NCBI RefSeq assembly: GCF_002154225.1
Contig: NZ_MTSE01000009.1
Span: 1-64,000 of the forward strand
Direction: 5' to 3'
Origin: Hymenobacter crusticola
GTDB taxonomy: Bacteria > Bacteroidota > Bacteroidia > Cytophagales > Hymenobacteraceae
DNA: 64,000 nucleotides
The position numbers were made by a program, and so were the translations under genes. The notes beneath the pieces were generated by a model, which was not told the DNA's origin, did no database searches, and was given only the letters and a program-made list of their open reading frames with translations. Shown here piece by piece: positions 24,846 through 33,474 of this stretch (positions are counted from its first letter, which is position 1; every line of letters starts with the position of its first letter).

Positions 24846-26855
24846 ATGGAATCGACTTTGTGCTATAGGAGGATGTTTTTTTGTGTTTGGGCGAAAAGCT
24901 TGGTTCTAAGCTTTTTGCTATTGTTCATTGGGCTAGGTAGTGCTGCTGCTCCACAACCCCTGGATACGTTACAGGTGGCTGCAGGCTTAGATGAAATTTT
25001 TATTGAACCAGCCTTGTACAGCATTCTAGCGGATCCTTCGGGGCAGCTTACCCTTGCAGATGTGCAGCAGCCCGCGCAGGCAAAACGCTTTGTGCGCGGC
25101 GACAAAGTGCCCACCACGATGGAGCATCCTGGGGCAACTTATTGGCTGCGGCTCGTTATACGCGCGAAGGGTCAATTATCGCAGCACTGGTATCTGGAGC
25201 TGCTTGATTCCCATATTAATGATATTACCTTCTATCCGCTTACCAAGTCGGAGCGAGGAGCAGTACACACAGGGGCTGACTACCGGCTTGCCTCCCGCAA
25301 ATTCCCCTACAAAAACTTTCTGTTTCGATTACCGCTCGCGGAAAACCAGGCCAGCACCTACTATTTCCGACTGGAGTCTAATTCCAAAACCAGTTTCGTA
25401 AGCCGTTTGCGCACAGAGCAGCCGCTAGCTGTGCATTTTCAGACGGAGTATAGCTTGCTCGGAGCCTTCTATGGCGTGCTGCTGATCATGGTAGTGTACA
25501 ATCTCTGCCTCTACCTATTTATTGGCGAGCAAACATATTTACGCTATGTGCTGTACGTTCTGAGCTGCAGCTTGGTATTCTTATCGGAGGACGGGCTAGG
25601 GTTCCAGTATCTATGGCCCGACTTTCCAGCTATGAATCAGTTGGTTATTGCCTTGTCGCCCATCTTGCTGTTGTTCACTTTTAGCTATTATGCCCGGCAA
25701 TTCTTAGACGCTCCGCAACGGCTCCCCAACTACGATCCTTGGGTGCGGCGTGTGGTATTGATTAGCATCAGTTTACTGCTACTTGATACGTTGTGGCTGC
25801 ACTCTGGATGGGGTTTCTGGTTTTACCTGATTCCTTATGGCATGCTCTATTATGTAGCTTTTTTGGTGTGGCGCGGTGGGTTTCGGCCTGCTCGTTTCTT
25901 TCTGCTAGCGCATGCCTTAGTTGCTATTAGTGTGTGCTTTATGATCTTGCGCAAACTAGGTATCAACACGTTCACAAATACAGCAACCGTGTACAGCATG
26001 AACGTGGCCTTTGTGATTGAGGTAGTAGTGCTATCCTACGCCCTAGGTGAGAAGATTAAGGCAATTAAAGACGCTACTATCAGAGCACAAGGGAAACTGG
26101 TGAAGCAGCTACGCAAGAAGCACCAAACACAGGACCTACTAGTAGAGCAGTTGCGTCAAAATCAGGAGCTTAAGGATCAACTCAATACTGAGCTAGAAGC
26201 CTTGGTAGCTCGCCGCACGGAGGAGTTACGACAGCAAAGTGAGACCATTGCCGCTCAAAACAGGGAACTGCTGCACGCGAATGGCCTTTTAGCATTGCAA
26301 TCAGCAGCTATCGAGAAGCTGAATATTGATTTGCGCCACGACCTGCAGCAAGCGCAAGAAGCGAGGGTACTGTCGAAGGAAGTGGACTTTGGTGAATTCA
26401 GCCAAATCTATCCTGATAAAGATGCTTGCTTGCGCTACTTGGTCGAGCTAAAATGGGCCGCTGGTTATCAATGCCGGCGGTGTGGTCATGAAAAGTATTG
26501 TGATGGACGCGAACCGCACTCTCGGCGCTGCACGCGGTGTCGCTACGTAGAGTCGGCTACGGCATACACGTTGCTGCAAAAGTGCAAGTTCTCGACAGTA
26601 AAAGCCTTCTACGCTGTGTTCCTACTATACACGCACAATGGCAACTACTCTTCTCAAGAACTTTCGCGAGTGTTAGATCTTCGACAAGGCACTTGCTGGA
26701 GCTTTAGTCAAAAAGTATTGGAAGCGATGCGTCGTCGTGAACAAGCTGCTGATTACGAGGAAAACGAAAGCTGGACACATGTCTTGTTGGATGCTAGTGG
26801 CGAGCATGCAGAGGAGCACATAACGGAGCCAGATGAAGCCGAAAACATAAGCTAG
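24846..26855 (+). CDS. 7TM-DISM receptor fused to an IS1595-type transposase zinc ribbon
   Basis: 669 residues from ATG 24846. Signal peptide 1-35; an extracytoplasmic 7TMR-DISMED2-type jelly-roll at ~40-185; seven membrane helices at ~201-400 (7TMR-DISM_7TM); a long coiled coil at ~405-520 (ELEALVARRTEELRQQSETI and onward). There is no kinase, GGDEF or LytTR output domain. Instead, residues 540-566 are a zinc ribbon with Cys543, Cys546, Cys562 and Cys565 (YQCRRCG, RCTRC), followed by KAFYAVFLLYTHNG-SSQELSRVLDL, which matches the N-terminal region of IS1595-family transposases. The DDE nuclease domain is absent. Probably a membrane-tethered, sugar-responsive DNA-binding protein. Co-directional with GH5, 33 bp downstream. 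Confidence 0.8.
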   Translation: MESTLCYRRMFFCVWAKSLVLSFLLLFIGLGSAAAPQPLDTLQVAAGLDEIFIEPALYSILADPSGQLTLADVQQPAQAKRFVRGDKVPTTMEHPGATYWLRLVIRAKGQLSQHWYLELLDSHINDITFYPLTKSERGAVHTGADYRLASRKFPYKNFLFRLPLAENQASTYYFRLESNSKTSFVSRLRTEQPLAVHFQTEYSLLGAFYGVLLIMVVYNLCLYLFIGEQTYLRYVLYVLSCSLVFLSEDGLGFQYLWPDFPAMNQLVIALSPILLLFTFSYYARQFLDAPQRLPNYDPWVRRVVLISISLLLLDTLWLHSGWGFWFYLIPYGMLYYVAFLVWRGGFRPARFFLLAHALVAISVCFMILRKLGINTFTNTATVYSMNVAFVIEVVVLSYALGEKIKAIKDATIRAQGKLVKQLRKKHQTQDLLVEQLRQNQELKDQLNTELEALVARRTEELRQQSETIAAQNRELLHANGLLALQSAAIEKLNIDLRHDLQQAQEARVLSKEVDFGEFSQIYPDKDACLRYLVELKWAAGYQCRRCGHEKYCDGREPHSRRCTRCRYVESATAYTLLQKCKFSTVKAFYAVFLLYTHNGNYSSQELSRVLDLRQGTCWSFSQKVLEAMRRREQAADYEENESWTHVLLDASGEHAEEHITEPDEAENIS

Positions 26856-26929
26856 CTCGTGTAGTTGAAAACGTTTTTGAAGATTATAAAGAATTTAAAA
26901 CTAGCTAGTATTTATAGCAAAATTCGTAG

Positions 26930-26944
26930 TTGTTCTTTATCCGG
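26930..26944 (+). promoter_or_regulatory. Conserved upstream element, copy B
   Basis: TTGTTCTTTATCCGG, starting exactly 74 bp before box B. It differs from copy A at only three of 15 positions. Confidence 0.55.
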
Positions 26945-27003
26945 TTAAGCAGTGTGCACTAGTAGGCCTTTCAGCTGTTTTAAGCAACAATGTAGGTTCT
27001 TTT

Positions 27004-27023
27004 ACGTGTGTTGTAAGTGTATA
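27004..27023 (+). promoter_or_regulatory. 20-bp regulatory box B, upstream of SusC
   Basis: ACGTGTG, TT, then GTAAGTGTATA. Starts exactly 104 bp before the -7 element at 27108, the same spacing as box A. Both are preceded by TTT and followed by (G)ACTG. Confidence 0.8.
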
Positions 27024-27083
27024 GACTGCTTGTGAGTTATCACAAAAAGTGGCTTTCTGAGCTGTACAAGTAGATTTGGGTAC

Positions 27084-27115
27084 TTGCATTTGCCAAACAA
27101 GATCTGATATCTTTG
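27084..27115 (+). promoter_or_regulatory. Promoter B of the SusC operon
   Basis: TTG at 27084-27086, 21-bp spacer, TATCTTTG at 27108-27115. Leader of about 280 nt to the SusC ATG. Confidence 0.75.
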
Positions 27116-27278
27116 ACTCCTTCTCTTCGGCTAATCTTTTCCAGCTTCTCGAACGAGAAGCTCACAAGTAGTGCAGGGTATTGCACATTATCAAGCCTTT
27201 AAGTAGGCTCTCGTCTTCTCTCCCTTCTATTCTTGCTTTAACTCTAGTGCCTAGCATCCTGCCTGCTTATTCCGGGAA

Positions 27279-27292
27279 CGTTTCCGGAAACG
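27279..27292. promoter_or_regulatory. 14-bp perfect palindrome in the SusC leader
   Basis: CGTTTCC followed by GGAAACG. It lies about 165 bp after promoter B and 105 bp before SusC. Palindromes with a central CG step are typical operators of LacI-family proteins, but no such gene is in the window. It could also form an RNA hairpin. Confidence 0.4.
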
Positions 27293-27397
27293 ATTGTTGG
27301 CCTGCTGGTTAAGCAGTTCTAGGATCTATTTGCCTTATAGTGCACGCCTTTCTATTTCCCTTACCACCCTTATAATCATTCCCACAAACCTTGTTTT

Positions 27398-30300
27398 ATG
27401 AGCTCAAACTCTTACAAACATTCGCTTTGGCGGCGAGTAGTGATGCTAGCTGCTTTAGGCGGACCGGCAGTCGCTTGGCCAGCTCTTGCAACACCTAGAA
27501 TACCAAGTGGGCCTTTTAATTTGCTCACCGGAACCTCGCTCGCTGACGTACCAGTAGCGGGCCGAGTAACACAAGCCAATGGTACCGGCTTACCTGGCGT
27601 TACGGTAGTTGTGAAGGGTACTACCCTTGGCACTTCCACCGGAGCTGATGGTTCGTTCTCCTTGAACGTACCCGAAGGCAGCACTTTGGTAGTGAGTTCC
27701 GTTGGTTTTATCAAGAAAGAGGTGCCCGTGAGCGGTGCTACTAGTAGCCTCACAATCAGCCTTGTCGAAGACCGGCAAGCCTTAAGTGAGATAGTAGTAG
27801 TGGGCTATGGCACTCAGGAACGAGGTAGCGTGACGGGCGCCATTTCGTCTGTCAATGGAGCAGAACTGGTGCGTCAGCCGGTAGCTGATGCGACGCAGGC
27901 TATCCAAGGTAAAGTTTCTGGTGTCACTATTACTTCCAACGGGGGAGCACCTGGTGGTGCCGCTGGTACCTCGGTGCGTATCCGGGGTATAACCTCAGCA
28001 GGCAACAACTCTCCTTTGTACGTATTAGATGGCTTCCCGCTGCCAGACGGTTCTGATAGTCAGATTAACGCTATTAGCCCCAATGACATTGAAACGATTG
28101 ACGTGCTAAAGGATGCTTCGGCTACGGCAATCTACGGTGTGCGTGCTGCCAACGGAGTTGTCATCATTACCACAAAGCGGGGCAAAGCGGGTCGTACTAC
28201 TTTCAATCTGGATGCCTACCGCGGCGTGCAGGTTGTAGCACGCAAGCTCGACTTGCTCAATGCTCAGGAATATGCGACTATCAACAATGAGTCGCTTCTG
28301 GCAGCTGGTAAGCCCATTGCGCTGGATAAGTTGCGCGATCCAGCCTCACTAGGCGAAGGAACTGACTGGCAGGACTTGCTATTCCGCCGGGCTAAGATTC
28401 AGAACTACTCGGTTTCTACCACGGGCGGTAGCGAAAGGGCCCGCTACGCCTTATCGGGTACGTACTTCCAACAAGATGGTATTATCCTCGGGTCCAATTT
28501 TGAGCGCTTTACGTTACGTGCGAATGGCGACGTACAAATTGGTAAAATCCTGAAGCTAGGTAATAACATCTCCCTTACGCACCTAAGCGACCGGCAAGTT
28601 GCGAGCAACGGTGGTGGCAACGGCGGTAACAACGAATACGGTGCCGTGCAGCAACTATTGCGCATACCGCCAACGGTGCAGGCATACCGGCCCGATGGCT
28701 ACTGGTATCAACCCAATAGCGCCAGCGACAACTTTACGGAGGAGAATCCACTAGCTACTTCACAACGGGCCAATCAGAGATTTACCCGCAACCGGGCACT
28801 CACGACCTTTTTCGCTGAGCTAGAACCCGTAAAAGGGCTGCGCTTCCGTTCTAACGTGGGCGCCGACTTTATCTTTGAAAACTTCAACAGCTTCGCGCCT
28901 CGAGGCCCCGAGCTAACAGGCTACACTCAGCGCTACATCACGGCTGGTGCCACGGCGACCTCGCGGTATGCACCTAGCTACCTGATTGAAAACACGGCGA
29001 CTTTCGACCACTTATTCGCTGATAAGCACCAAGTAACTCTGTTGTTAGGTCAGTCGGCGCAGCAATTCTCTTTCAGCAACGTGGAGGCGTATCGTTCGCA
29101 GTACCTGCGCAACGACCTGCAGGTAATCAATGCCGGACCAATCAATACGCTGTTGAACAATGCAGGCACCATCGACCCACCTCGGCGTCTCGCTAGCTAC
29201 TTTGGTCGTCTCAACTATGAGTTTGGTGGCAAGTATATTTTCCAGGCTACCGTTCGCTACGATGGCTCTTCCCGCTTCCAAGTCGGCGAGAAGTTTGGTT
29301 TCTTCCCCGGCGCATCCGCGGGCTGGCGCATTTCGGAAGAGGACTTCTTGAAAGGCAACAGCACCATCAGCAACCTGAAGCTACGCGTTGGCTACGGGCG
29401 AGTGGGTAACGAGTTGAACGCTGGTCGGTACGCATACCTGTCTTCTATCAACTTTGGCATTACCTATCCGCTTGGTCCAGATGCTACCATCAACACGGGT
29501 GGGGCACCAACTCGCCTGCGGAACCCCGATCTGCGGTGGGAGTACAACGACCAGGCTAACATTGGTATAGACTTAGGTTTCCTGGATAACCGCTTTGAGG
29601 CAAGCATCGACCTCTACAACCGGAACTCGCCTAATCTGATTGCGCCAGTACCTCCGTCCTTGGTGTCGGGCACGTACGAGTCGGTGAACCGCAACGCGGC
29701 CTCTGCTTACAATCGCGGTATCGACGTGGGGCTAACCTCCCACAACTTCACAGGTGCTGACCAAGGTCTGACCTGGACGACTACCTTCAACATTTCGGCC
29801 TACAAAACGCGCCTGGAGAAGCTAGGGGTAGGGGTGCCTTATAATGGCCTAGGTTCCCTGAGCGGCACCATCGTGCGCTATGATGTGAACCAAGCCTTTG
29901 GCTCTTTCTATGGCTACGTAGCCGATGGCTTGATTCAAACGCAGGAGGAACTCAACACGCTGAATGCTGGTGCGAACAAGAATAATCCGAAGAACGACAA
30001 GTTCTACCAGACGAACGGCACGGGGCCTGGCGACATCAAGTTCCGCGACCTGAATGGCGACGGCGTTATCACGGATGCTGACCGGAAGTTTATTGGCAAT
30101 CCGAATCCGAACTTCACGTTTGGTCTTACCAATAACCTAGCTTACAAGGGCTTCGATCTGAGCTTCTTTATTCAGGGCGTGCAGGGCAACGACGTGTACA
30201 ACCTCAACCGCTACATCACGGAGAGTGCCTTGTATAGCACCACCAACGGTACCACGCGCATCCTGAACCGCTGGACGGGCCCCGGCACTAGCAACGATGT

Positions 30301-30589
30301 GCCGCGCGCCATCAACGGCGACCCCAACAATAACCTGCGGGTATCAACCCACTTCATTGAGGATGGCTCTTACGTGCGCCTCAAAAACCTTACGTTTGGC
30401 TACACGCTGCCCAAGAGCATTATGGACCGGATTTCGGCTACTCAACTGCGTGTGTACTTCACGGCTCAGAACCTGATTACGCTGACCAAATACACCGGGT
30501 ACGATCCGGAAGTTAGCGCCAGCGGCGTTGATCTAGGTATTTATCCGCAAGCGCGCGTGTTCATGGCCGGCCTGAACATTGGGTTCTAA
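27398..30589 (+). CDS. SusC-like TonB-dependent outer-membrane transporter
   Basis: 1063 residues. The barrel half of a SusCD complex that imports oligosaccharides with TonB energy. After the export signal a carboxypeptidase-regulatory-like domain (VAGRVTQANGTGLPGVTVVV) is followed by SEIVVVGYGTQERGSVTGAI, the family signature, the plug (VSGVTITSNGGAPGG, SVRIRGI, DASATAIYGVRAANGVVIITTKRG) and a beta-barrel ending in a terminal aromatic (FMAGLNIGF). First gene of an operon SusC-SusD-PKD-GH16-GH3, with box B and its own promoter upstream. Substrate by context: beta-1,3-glucan oligosaccharides. Confidence 0.93.
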   Translation: MSSNSYKHSLWRRVVMLAALGGPAVAWPALATPRIPSGPFNLLTGTSLADVPVAGRVTQANGTGLPGVTVVVKGTTLGTSTGADGSFSLNVPEGSTLVVSSVGFIKKEVPVSGATSSLTISLVEDRQALSEIVVVGYGTQERGSVTGAISSVNGAELVRQPVADATQAIQGKVSGVTITSNGGAPGGAAGTSVRIRGITSAGNNSPLYVLDGFPLPDGSDSQINAISPNDIETIDVLKDASATAIYGVRAANGVVIITTKRGKAGRTTFNLDAYRGVQVVARKLDLLNAQEYATINNESLLAAGKPIALDKLRDPASLGEGTDWQDLLFRRAKIQNYSVSTTGGSERARYALSGTYFQQDGIILGSNFERFTLRANGDVQIGKILKLGNNISLTHLSDRQVASNGGGNGGNNEYGAVQQLLRIPPTVQAYRPDGYWYQPNSASDNFTEENPLATSQRANQRFTRNRALTTFFAELEPVKGLRFRSNVGADFIFENFNSFAPRGPELTGYTQRYITAGATATSRYAPSYLIENTATFDHLFADKHQVTLLLGQSAQQFSFSNVEAYRSQYLRNDLQVINAGPINTLLNNAGTIDPPRRLASYFGRLNYEFGGKYIFQATVRYDGSSRFQVGEKFGFFPGASAGWRISEEDFLKGNSTISNLKLRVGYGRVGNELNAGRYAYLSSINFGITYPLGPDATINTGGAPTRLRNPDLRWEYNDQANIGIDLGFLDNRFEASIDLYNRNSPNLIAPVPPSLVSGTYESVNRNAASAYNRGIDVGLTSHNFTGADQGLTWTTTFNISAYKTRLEKLGVGVPYNGLGSLSGTIVRYDVNQAFGSFYGYVADGLIQTQEELNTLNAGANKNNPKNDKFYQTNGTGPGDIKFRDLNGDGVITDADRKFIGNPNPNFTFGLTNNLAYKGFDLSFFIQGVQGNDVYNLNRYITESALYSTTNGTTRILNRWTGPGTSNDVPRAINGDPNNNLRVSTHFIEDGSYVRLKNLTFGYTLPKSIMDRISATQLRVYFTAQNLITLTKYTGYDPEVSASGVDLGIYPQARVFMAGLNIGF

Positions 30590-30611
30590 CCCTTATTCCC
30601 ACTCTATTATC

Positions 30612-32141
30612 ATGAATATCTCAAAATTTACGTGTGGTGCTTTCCTACTTTCCCTAGGATTGCTGACGGGCTGCGATGAGAAGTTCTTGGAAGAAGCTCC
30701 CGCTGACCAAGTAACCGACGCCAACTTCTACCAAACCCAGCAGGACGCCATTCAGGCCACGACAGCCGTGTACAGCGAGCTAACGAAAGAAGGCCAATAC
30801 AACCTAGCCATGTGGGCGTTCGACATCATGGCGGATATCTCCGTTTCGGGCGGCGACGATGGCAACGACGCCATCGAGTACAAGCAACTCGAAGCCTTCA
30901 GCATTCCAACAACGAATACTGTGGCTACGCGCCTGTGGGGCGGCAGCTTTATTAGTATTCAGCGGGCCAACATCGTGCTGCAGAAAGTGCCGAGCATCCA
31001 AAACATGGACCCCGCTATTCAGAAGCGGTGCCTAGGGGAGGCGCAATTCCTGCGCGCCAAGTTCTACTTCGACCTCGTGCGGGCGTACGGCGACGTACCC
31101 TTGTTTACGACGCCGCCCGCTAGCCCAGAGGCAGTGAATATCCCACGCACGCCGGCCGCCGAGGTGTACAAGCAAATTGAGCAGGACCTGACGGATGCCA
31201 TTGGCAACCTGCCTACTTCCTATAGCGGCGCCGACCTAGGTCGGGCTACTAAGTGGGCCGCCACGGGCTTGCTAGCGAAGGTATATATCACTGAAGGCAA
31301 GAAGAACGAGGCAGCCCAGCGCGCCCGCGAGGTGATTAACAACTCGGGCAAAACGCTGTGGGCCAACTACGCCGACAACTTCAAAGTGGCCAACGAAAAC
31401 CAGAACGCCAAGGAGTCGCTCTTTGAAGTGCAGTACACGAACGGCCGCAACGAATACGAGCGTAACAACGTCGGCTCGGCCATGAACGAGTTCTTCGGGC
31501 CTCGCGGCGCCAACCAGACGCCGGGTAGCGGCTATGGTTTCAACGTGCCCGAGCCTGATTTCGTGGCGGGCTATGAGGCTGGCGATACGCGCAAAGCCGC
31601 CACCGTATGGGTGCCCGGCGATACGTACCCCGACGGTGGCAAGCAGTCGGCTAGGGCCACTGGCTCACCCTTTGGCTACAACTGCAAGAAGTGGTTTGTG
31701 GGCAAGGTAGGCACCAACATCTGGGATTCGCCGCTGAACGTGCCAGTGCTCCGCTTAGCCGAGATGTACTTGATTCTGGCCGAGGCCGCTGGGCCAACGA
31801 CGGAAGGCTTGGAAGCTATTAATAAAGTACGCCGCCGCGCCTTCGGACTGGACATCAACACGCCCTCGGCGCGGGACCTAACGGCTAGCACGTCCGACTT
31901 TACGGGGGCGGTTCTGCGGGAGCGCAAATACGAGCTAGCTTTTGAGTTCGACCGTTGGTTTGATCTGAAGCGCTACAACGGCACGCCTTACGGCTTGATT
32001 CCGGTAATGACAGCGCAAGCAAACTACCTGCGCGGAATCGGTATTCAGCGGGGCACGCCCACCGAAACCAACCTGGTGTTGCCCATTCCGCAGTCGGAGC
32101 TGGACGCTAACCCTGGTCTCAAACAAAACCCCGGCTACTAA
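30612..32141 (+). CDS. SusD-like surface glycan-binding lipoprotein
   Basis: 509 residues from ATG 30612. Lipoprotein signal with lipidated Cys in LSLGLLTGCDEKF. SusD N-terminal TPR-like region (EEAPADQVTDANFYQTQQDA, GEAQFLRAKFYFDLVRAYGDVPL) and C-terminal RagB/SusD segment (LRLAEMYLILAEA, LRERKYELAFEFDRWFDLKRY, NPGLKQNPGY). It forms the lid over the SusC transporter. Gene order and the 22-bp gap to SusC support co-transcription. Confidence 0.93.
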   Translation: MNISKFTCGAFLLSLGLLTGCDEKFLEEAPADQVTDANFYQTQQDAIQATTAVYSELTKEGQYNLAMWAFDIMADISVSGGDDGNDAIEYKQLEAFSIPTTNTVATRLWGGSFISIQRANIVLQKVPSIQNMDPAIQKRCLGEAQFLRAKFYFDLVRAYGDVPLFTTPPASPEAVNIPRTPAAEVYKQIEQDLTDAIGNLPTSYSGADLGRATKWAATGLLAKVYITEGKKNEAAQRAREVINNSGKTLWANYADNFKVANENQNAKESLFEVQYTNGRNEYERNNVGSAMNEFFGPRGANQTPGSGYGFNVPEPDFVAGYEAGDTRKAATVWVPGDTYPDGGKQSARATGSPFGYNCKKWFVGKVGTNIWDSPLNVPVLRLAEMYLILAEAAGPTTEGLEAINKVRRRAFGLDINTPSARDLTASTSDFTGAVLRERKYELAFEFDRWFDLKRYNGTPYGLIPVMTAQANYLRGIGIQRGTPTETNLVLPIPQSELDANPGLKQNPGY

Positions 32142-32176
32142 GCCGCTTTCTTCCGACGATTTCAGCTTTCATCTGT

Positions 32177-33424
32177 ATGAAACATACATGGACTAAAGCG
32201 GCTTGGGTTTTACTTACCAGTCCGCTACTCTTTACTGCTTGCGAAAAAGAAGACCACGGCAAGCTAGAAGGCGGCCTGCCAGCCCCTAGCTTTAGCAGCG
32301 CCGTCAATGCAACGCAGTTCCCGGTCACCGTCACCTTCACGGATAATAGTCAGAATGCCTTTGTTACGCAGTGGGAATTCGGCGATGGTACCATCGGCAA
32401 GGGTTCACCCGCGACGCACACGTATAACACGCCGGGCACGTACAAAGTACGCCTGAACGCATCGGGGAAGGGGGGCTTCAGTGCCACGCCCCAAACCGAT
32501 GTGATCGTGCCGTCCGCGTGCAGCAACGCGGGTTTCTCGGCGCTGGTGGGCTGCCAGGGCAGTGCGCCTTCAGCGCGGGTCTGGACGTTCTCGGCAGCGG
32601 CCGGTGCTATTAAGCGGCTAGATGCGAATAACAACGTCACGTCTTCCTCGGCGGCCAACGCGCTACCCTCTTGCCAGGCCGACGACCAGTTTACGTTCAG
32701 CGGCACCTCGTTCACGATGACTTACGCGGCCAACAACATCTGCGGATCGGAAAAAGCAGGCTCGTCGCCGTTTGTTTACAAGCCCAGCGGCAGTGGCCTC
32801 GGTCAGATTGTACTCAGTACTGCCGACGCTTTCATCGGCGAGAATGTGGCCGTTACGAGCCAAACGTACGACATCATCGAGGCAAGCAGCACGATTTTGC
32901 GCCTGCGTGGTACGCTAGCTAATGGCACCAAAACGGAAGTGACGCTGGTGCCTTTCGATGCCGTAACCCGGGTAAAGCAGCTGCTCACGGGCGGCACGCA
33001 AAAAACCTGGGTGCTTGATAACAAAGTAGAGCAGACGATTACGGTTGGCACCGAAGCTGACCCCAAGCAGTATTACCCCGGCGGTGCAGTGGGCGCGCTG
33101 CCAGCTTGCCAAGCCGACGACGAGTTTACCTTCTCAGCCGCCAACGAATACAAGTACGACGCAAAAGCGGAAACCTTTGTAGCCGGTAGCCCAGGCAGCT
33201 GCCAAGCGGCCCGCTCTACTACCTCTGCCTTCACCTTCGGTCCCGCCGATGGAACGGGCCTTGCCCAATTTGTTCTGAGCAAAACCGGCACCTTCATCGG
33301 CATCACCGATGCGCCGGACTTAAACTACCGCATCATTTCCATCACCGACAAAAACATGGTGCTGCGAGCTGGTTCGGGTAAGAACAACGGCACCGTCTTC
33401 GACATGAAGCTGGTAGCTAAATAG
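32177..33424 (+). CDS. PKD-domain lipoprotein with a duplicated C-terminal unit
   Basis: 415 residues. Lipidated Cys in LLFTACEKED; then a PKD domain (VTFTDNSQNAF, WEFGDGTIGKGSPATHTY). Two homologous units of about 120 residues follow: each begins with a Leu-Pro-x-Cys-Gln-Ala-Asp-Asp-x-Phe-Thr-Phe motif, then a G-L-x-Q-x-V-L-S strand and F-I-G, and ends with an x-x-L-R-x-G strand. It occupies the place of SusE/SusF in this locus and is probably a surface glycan-binding protein. Lipocalin-like folds have similar motifs. No catalytic residues are evident. Confidence 0.75.
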   Translation: MKHTWTKAAWVLLTSPLLFTACEKEDHGKLEGGLPAPSFSSAVNATQFPVTVTFTDNSQNAFVTQWEFGDGTIGKGSPATHTYNTPGTYKVRLNASGKGGFSATPQTDVIVPSACSNAGFSALVGCQGSAPSARVWTFSAAAGAIKRLDANNNVTSSSAANALPSCQADDQFTFSGTSFTMTYAANNICGSEKAGSSPFVYKPSGSGLGQIVLSTADAFIGENVAVTSQTYDIIEASSTILRLRGTLANGTKTEVTLVPFDAVTRVKQLLTGGTQKTWVLDNKVEQTITVGTEADPKQYYPGGAVGALPACQADDEFTFSAANEYKYDAKAETFVAGSPGSCQAARSTTSAFTFGPADGTGLAQFVLSKTGTFIGITDAPDLNYRIISITDKNMVLRAGSGKNNGTVFDMKLVAK

Positions 33425-33432
33425 TTTCTGTG

Positions 33433-33459
33433 AGCCGGACTGAACCGATCAGTCCGGCT
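33433..33459 (+). terminator. Intercistronic hairpin before GH16
   Basis: AGCCGGACTGA pairs perfectly with TCAGTCCGGCT around a 5-nt loop, followed by TCGCTTTTCC. The weak T run suggests partial termination between the PKD and GH16 genes of one operon. Confidence 0.5.
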
Positions 33460-33474
33460 TCGCTTTTCCATTCT

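Noticed and set aside
24846..26855. Reading the zinc ribbon as an inserted or active transposon
   Set aside because: The frame is continuous, there is no DDE domain, no flanking inverted repeats and no target duplication.
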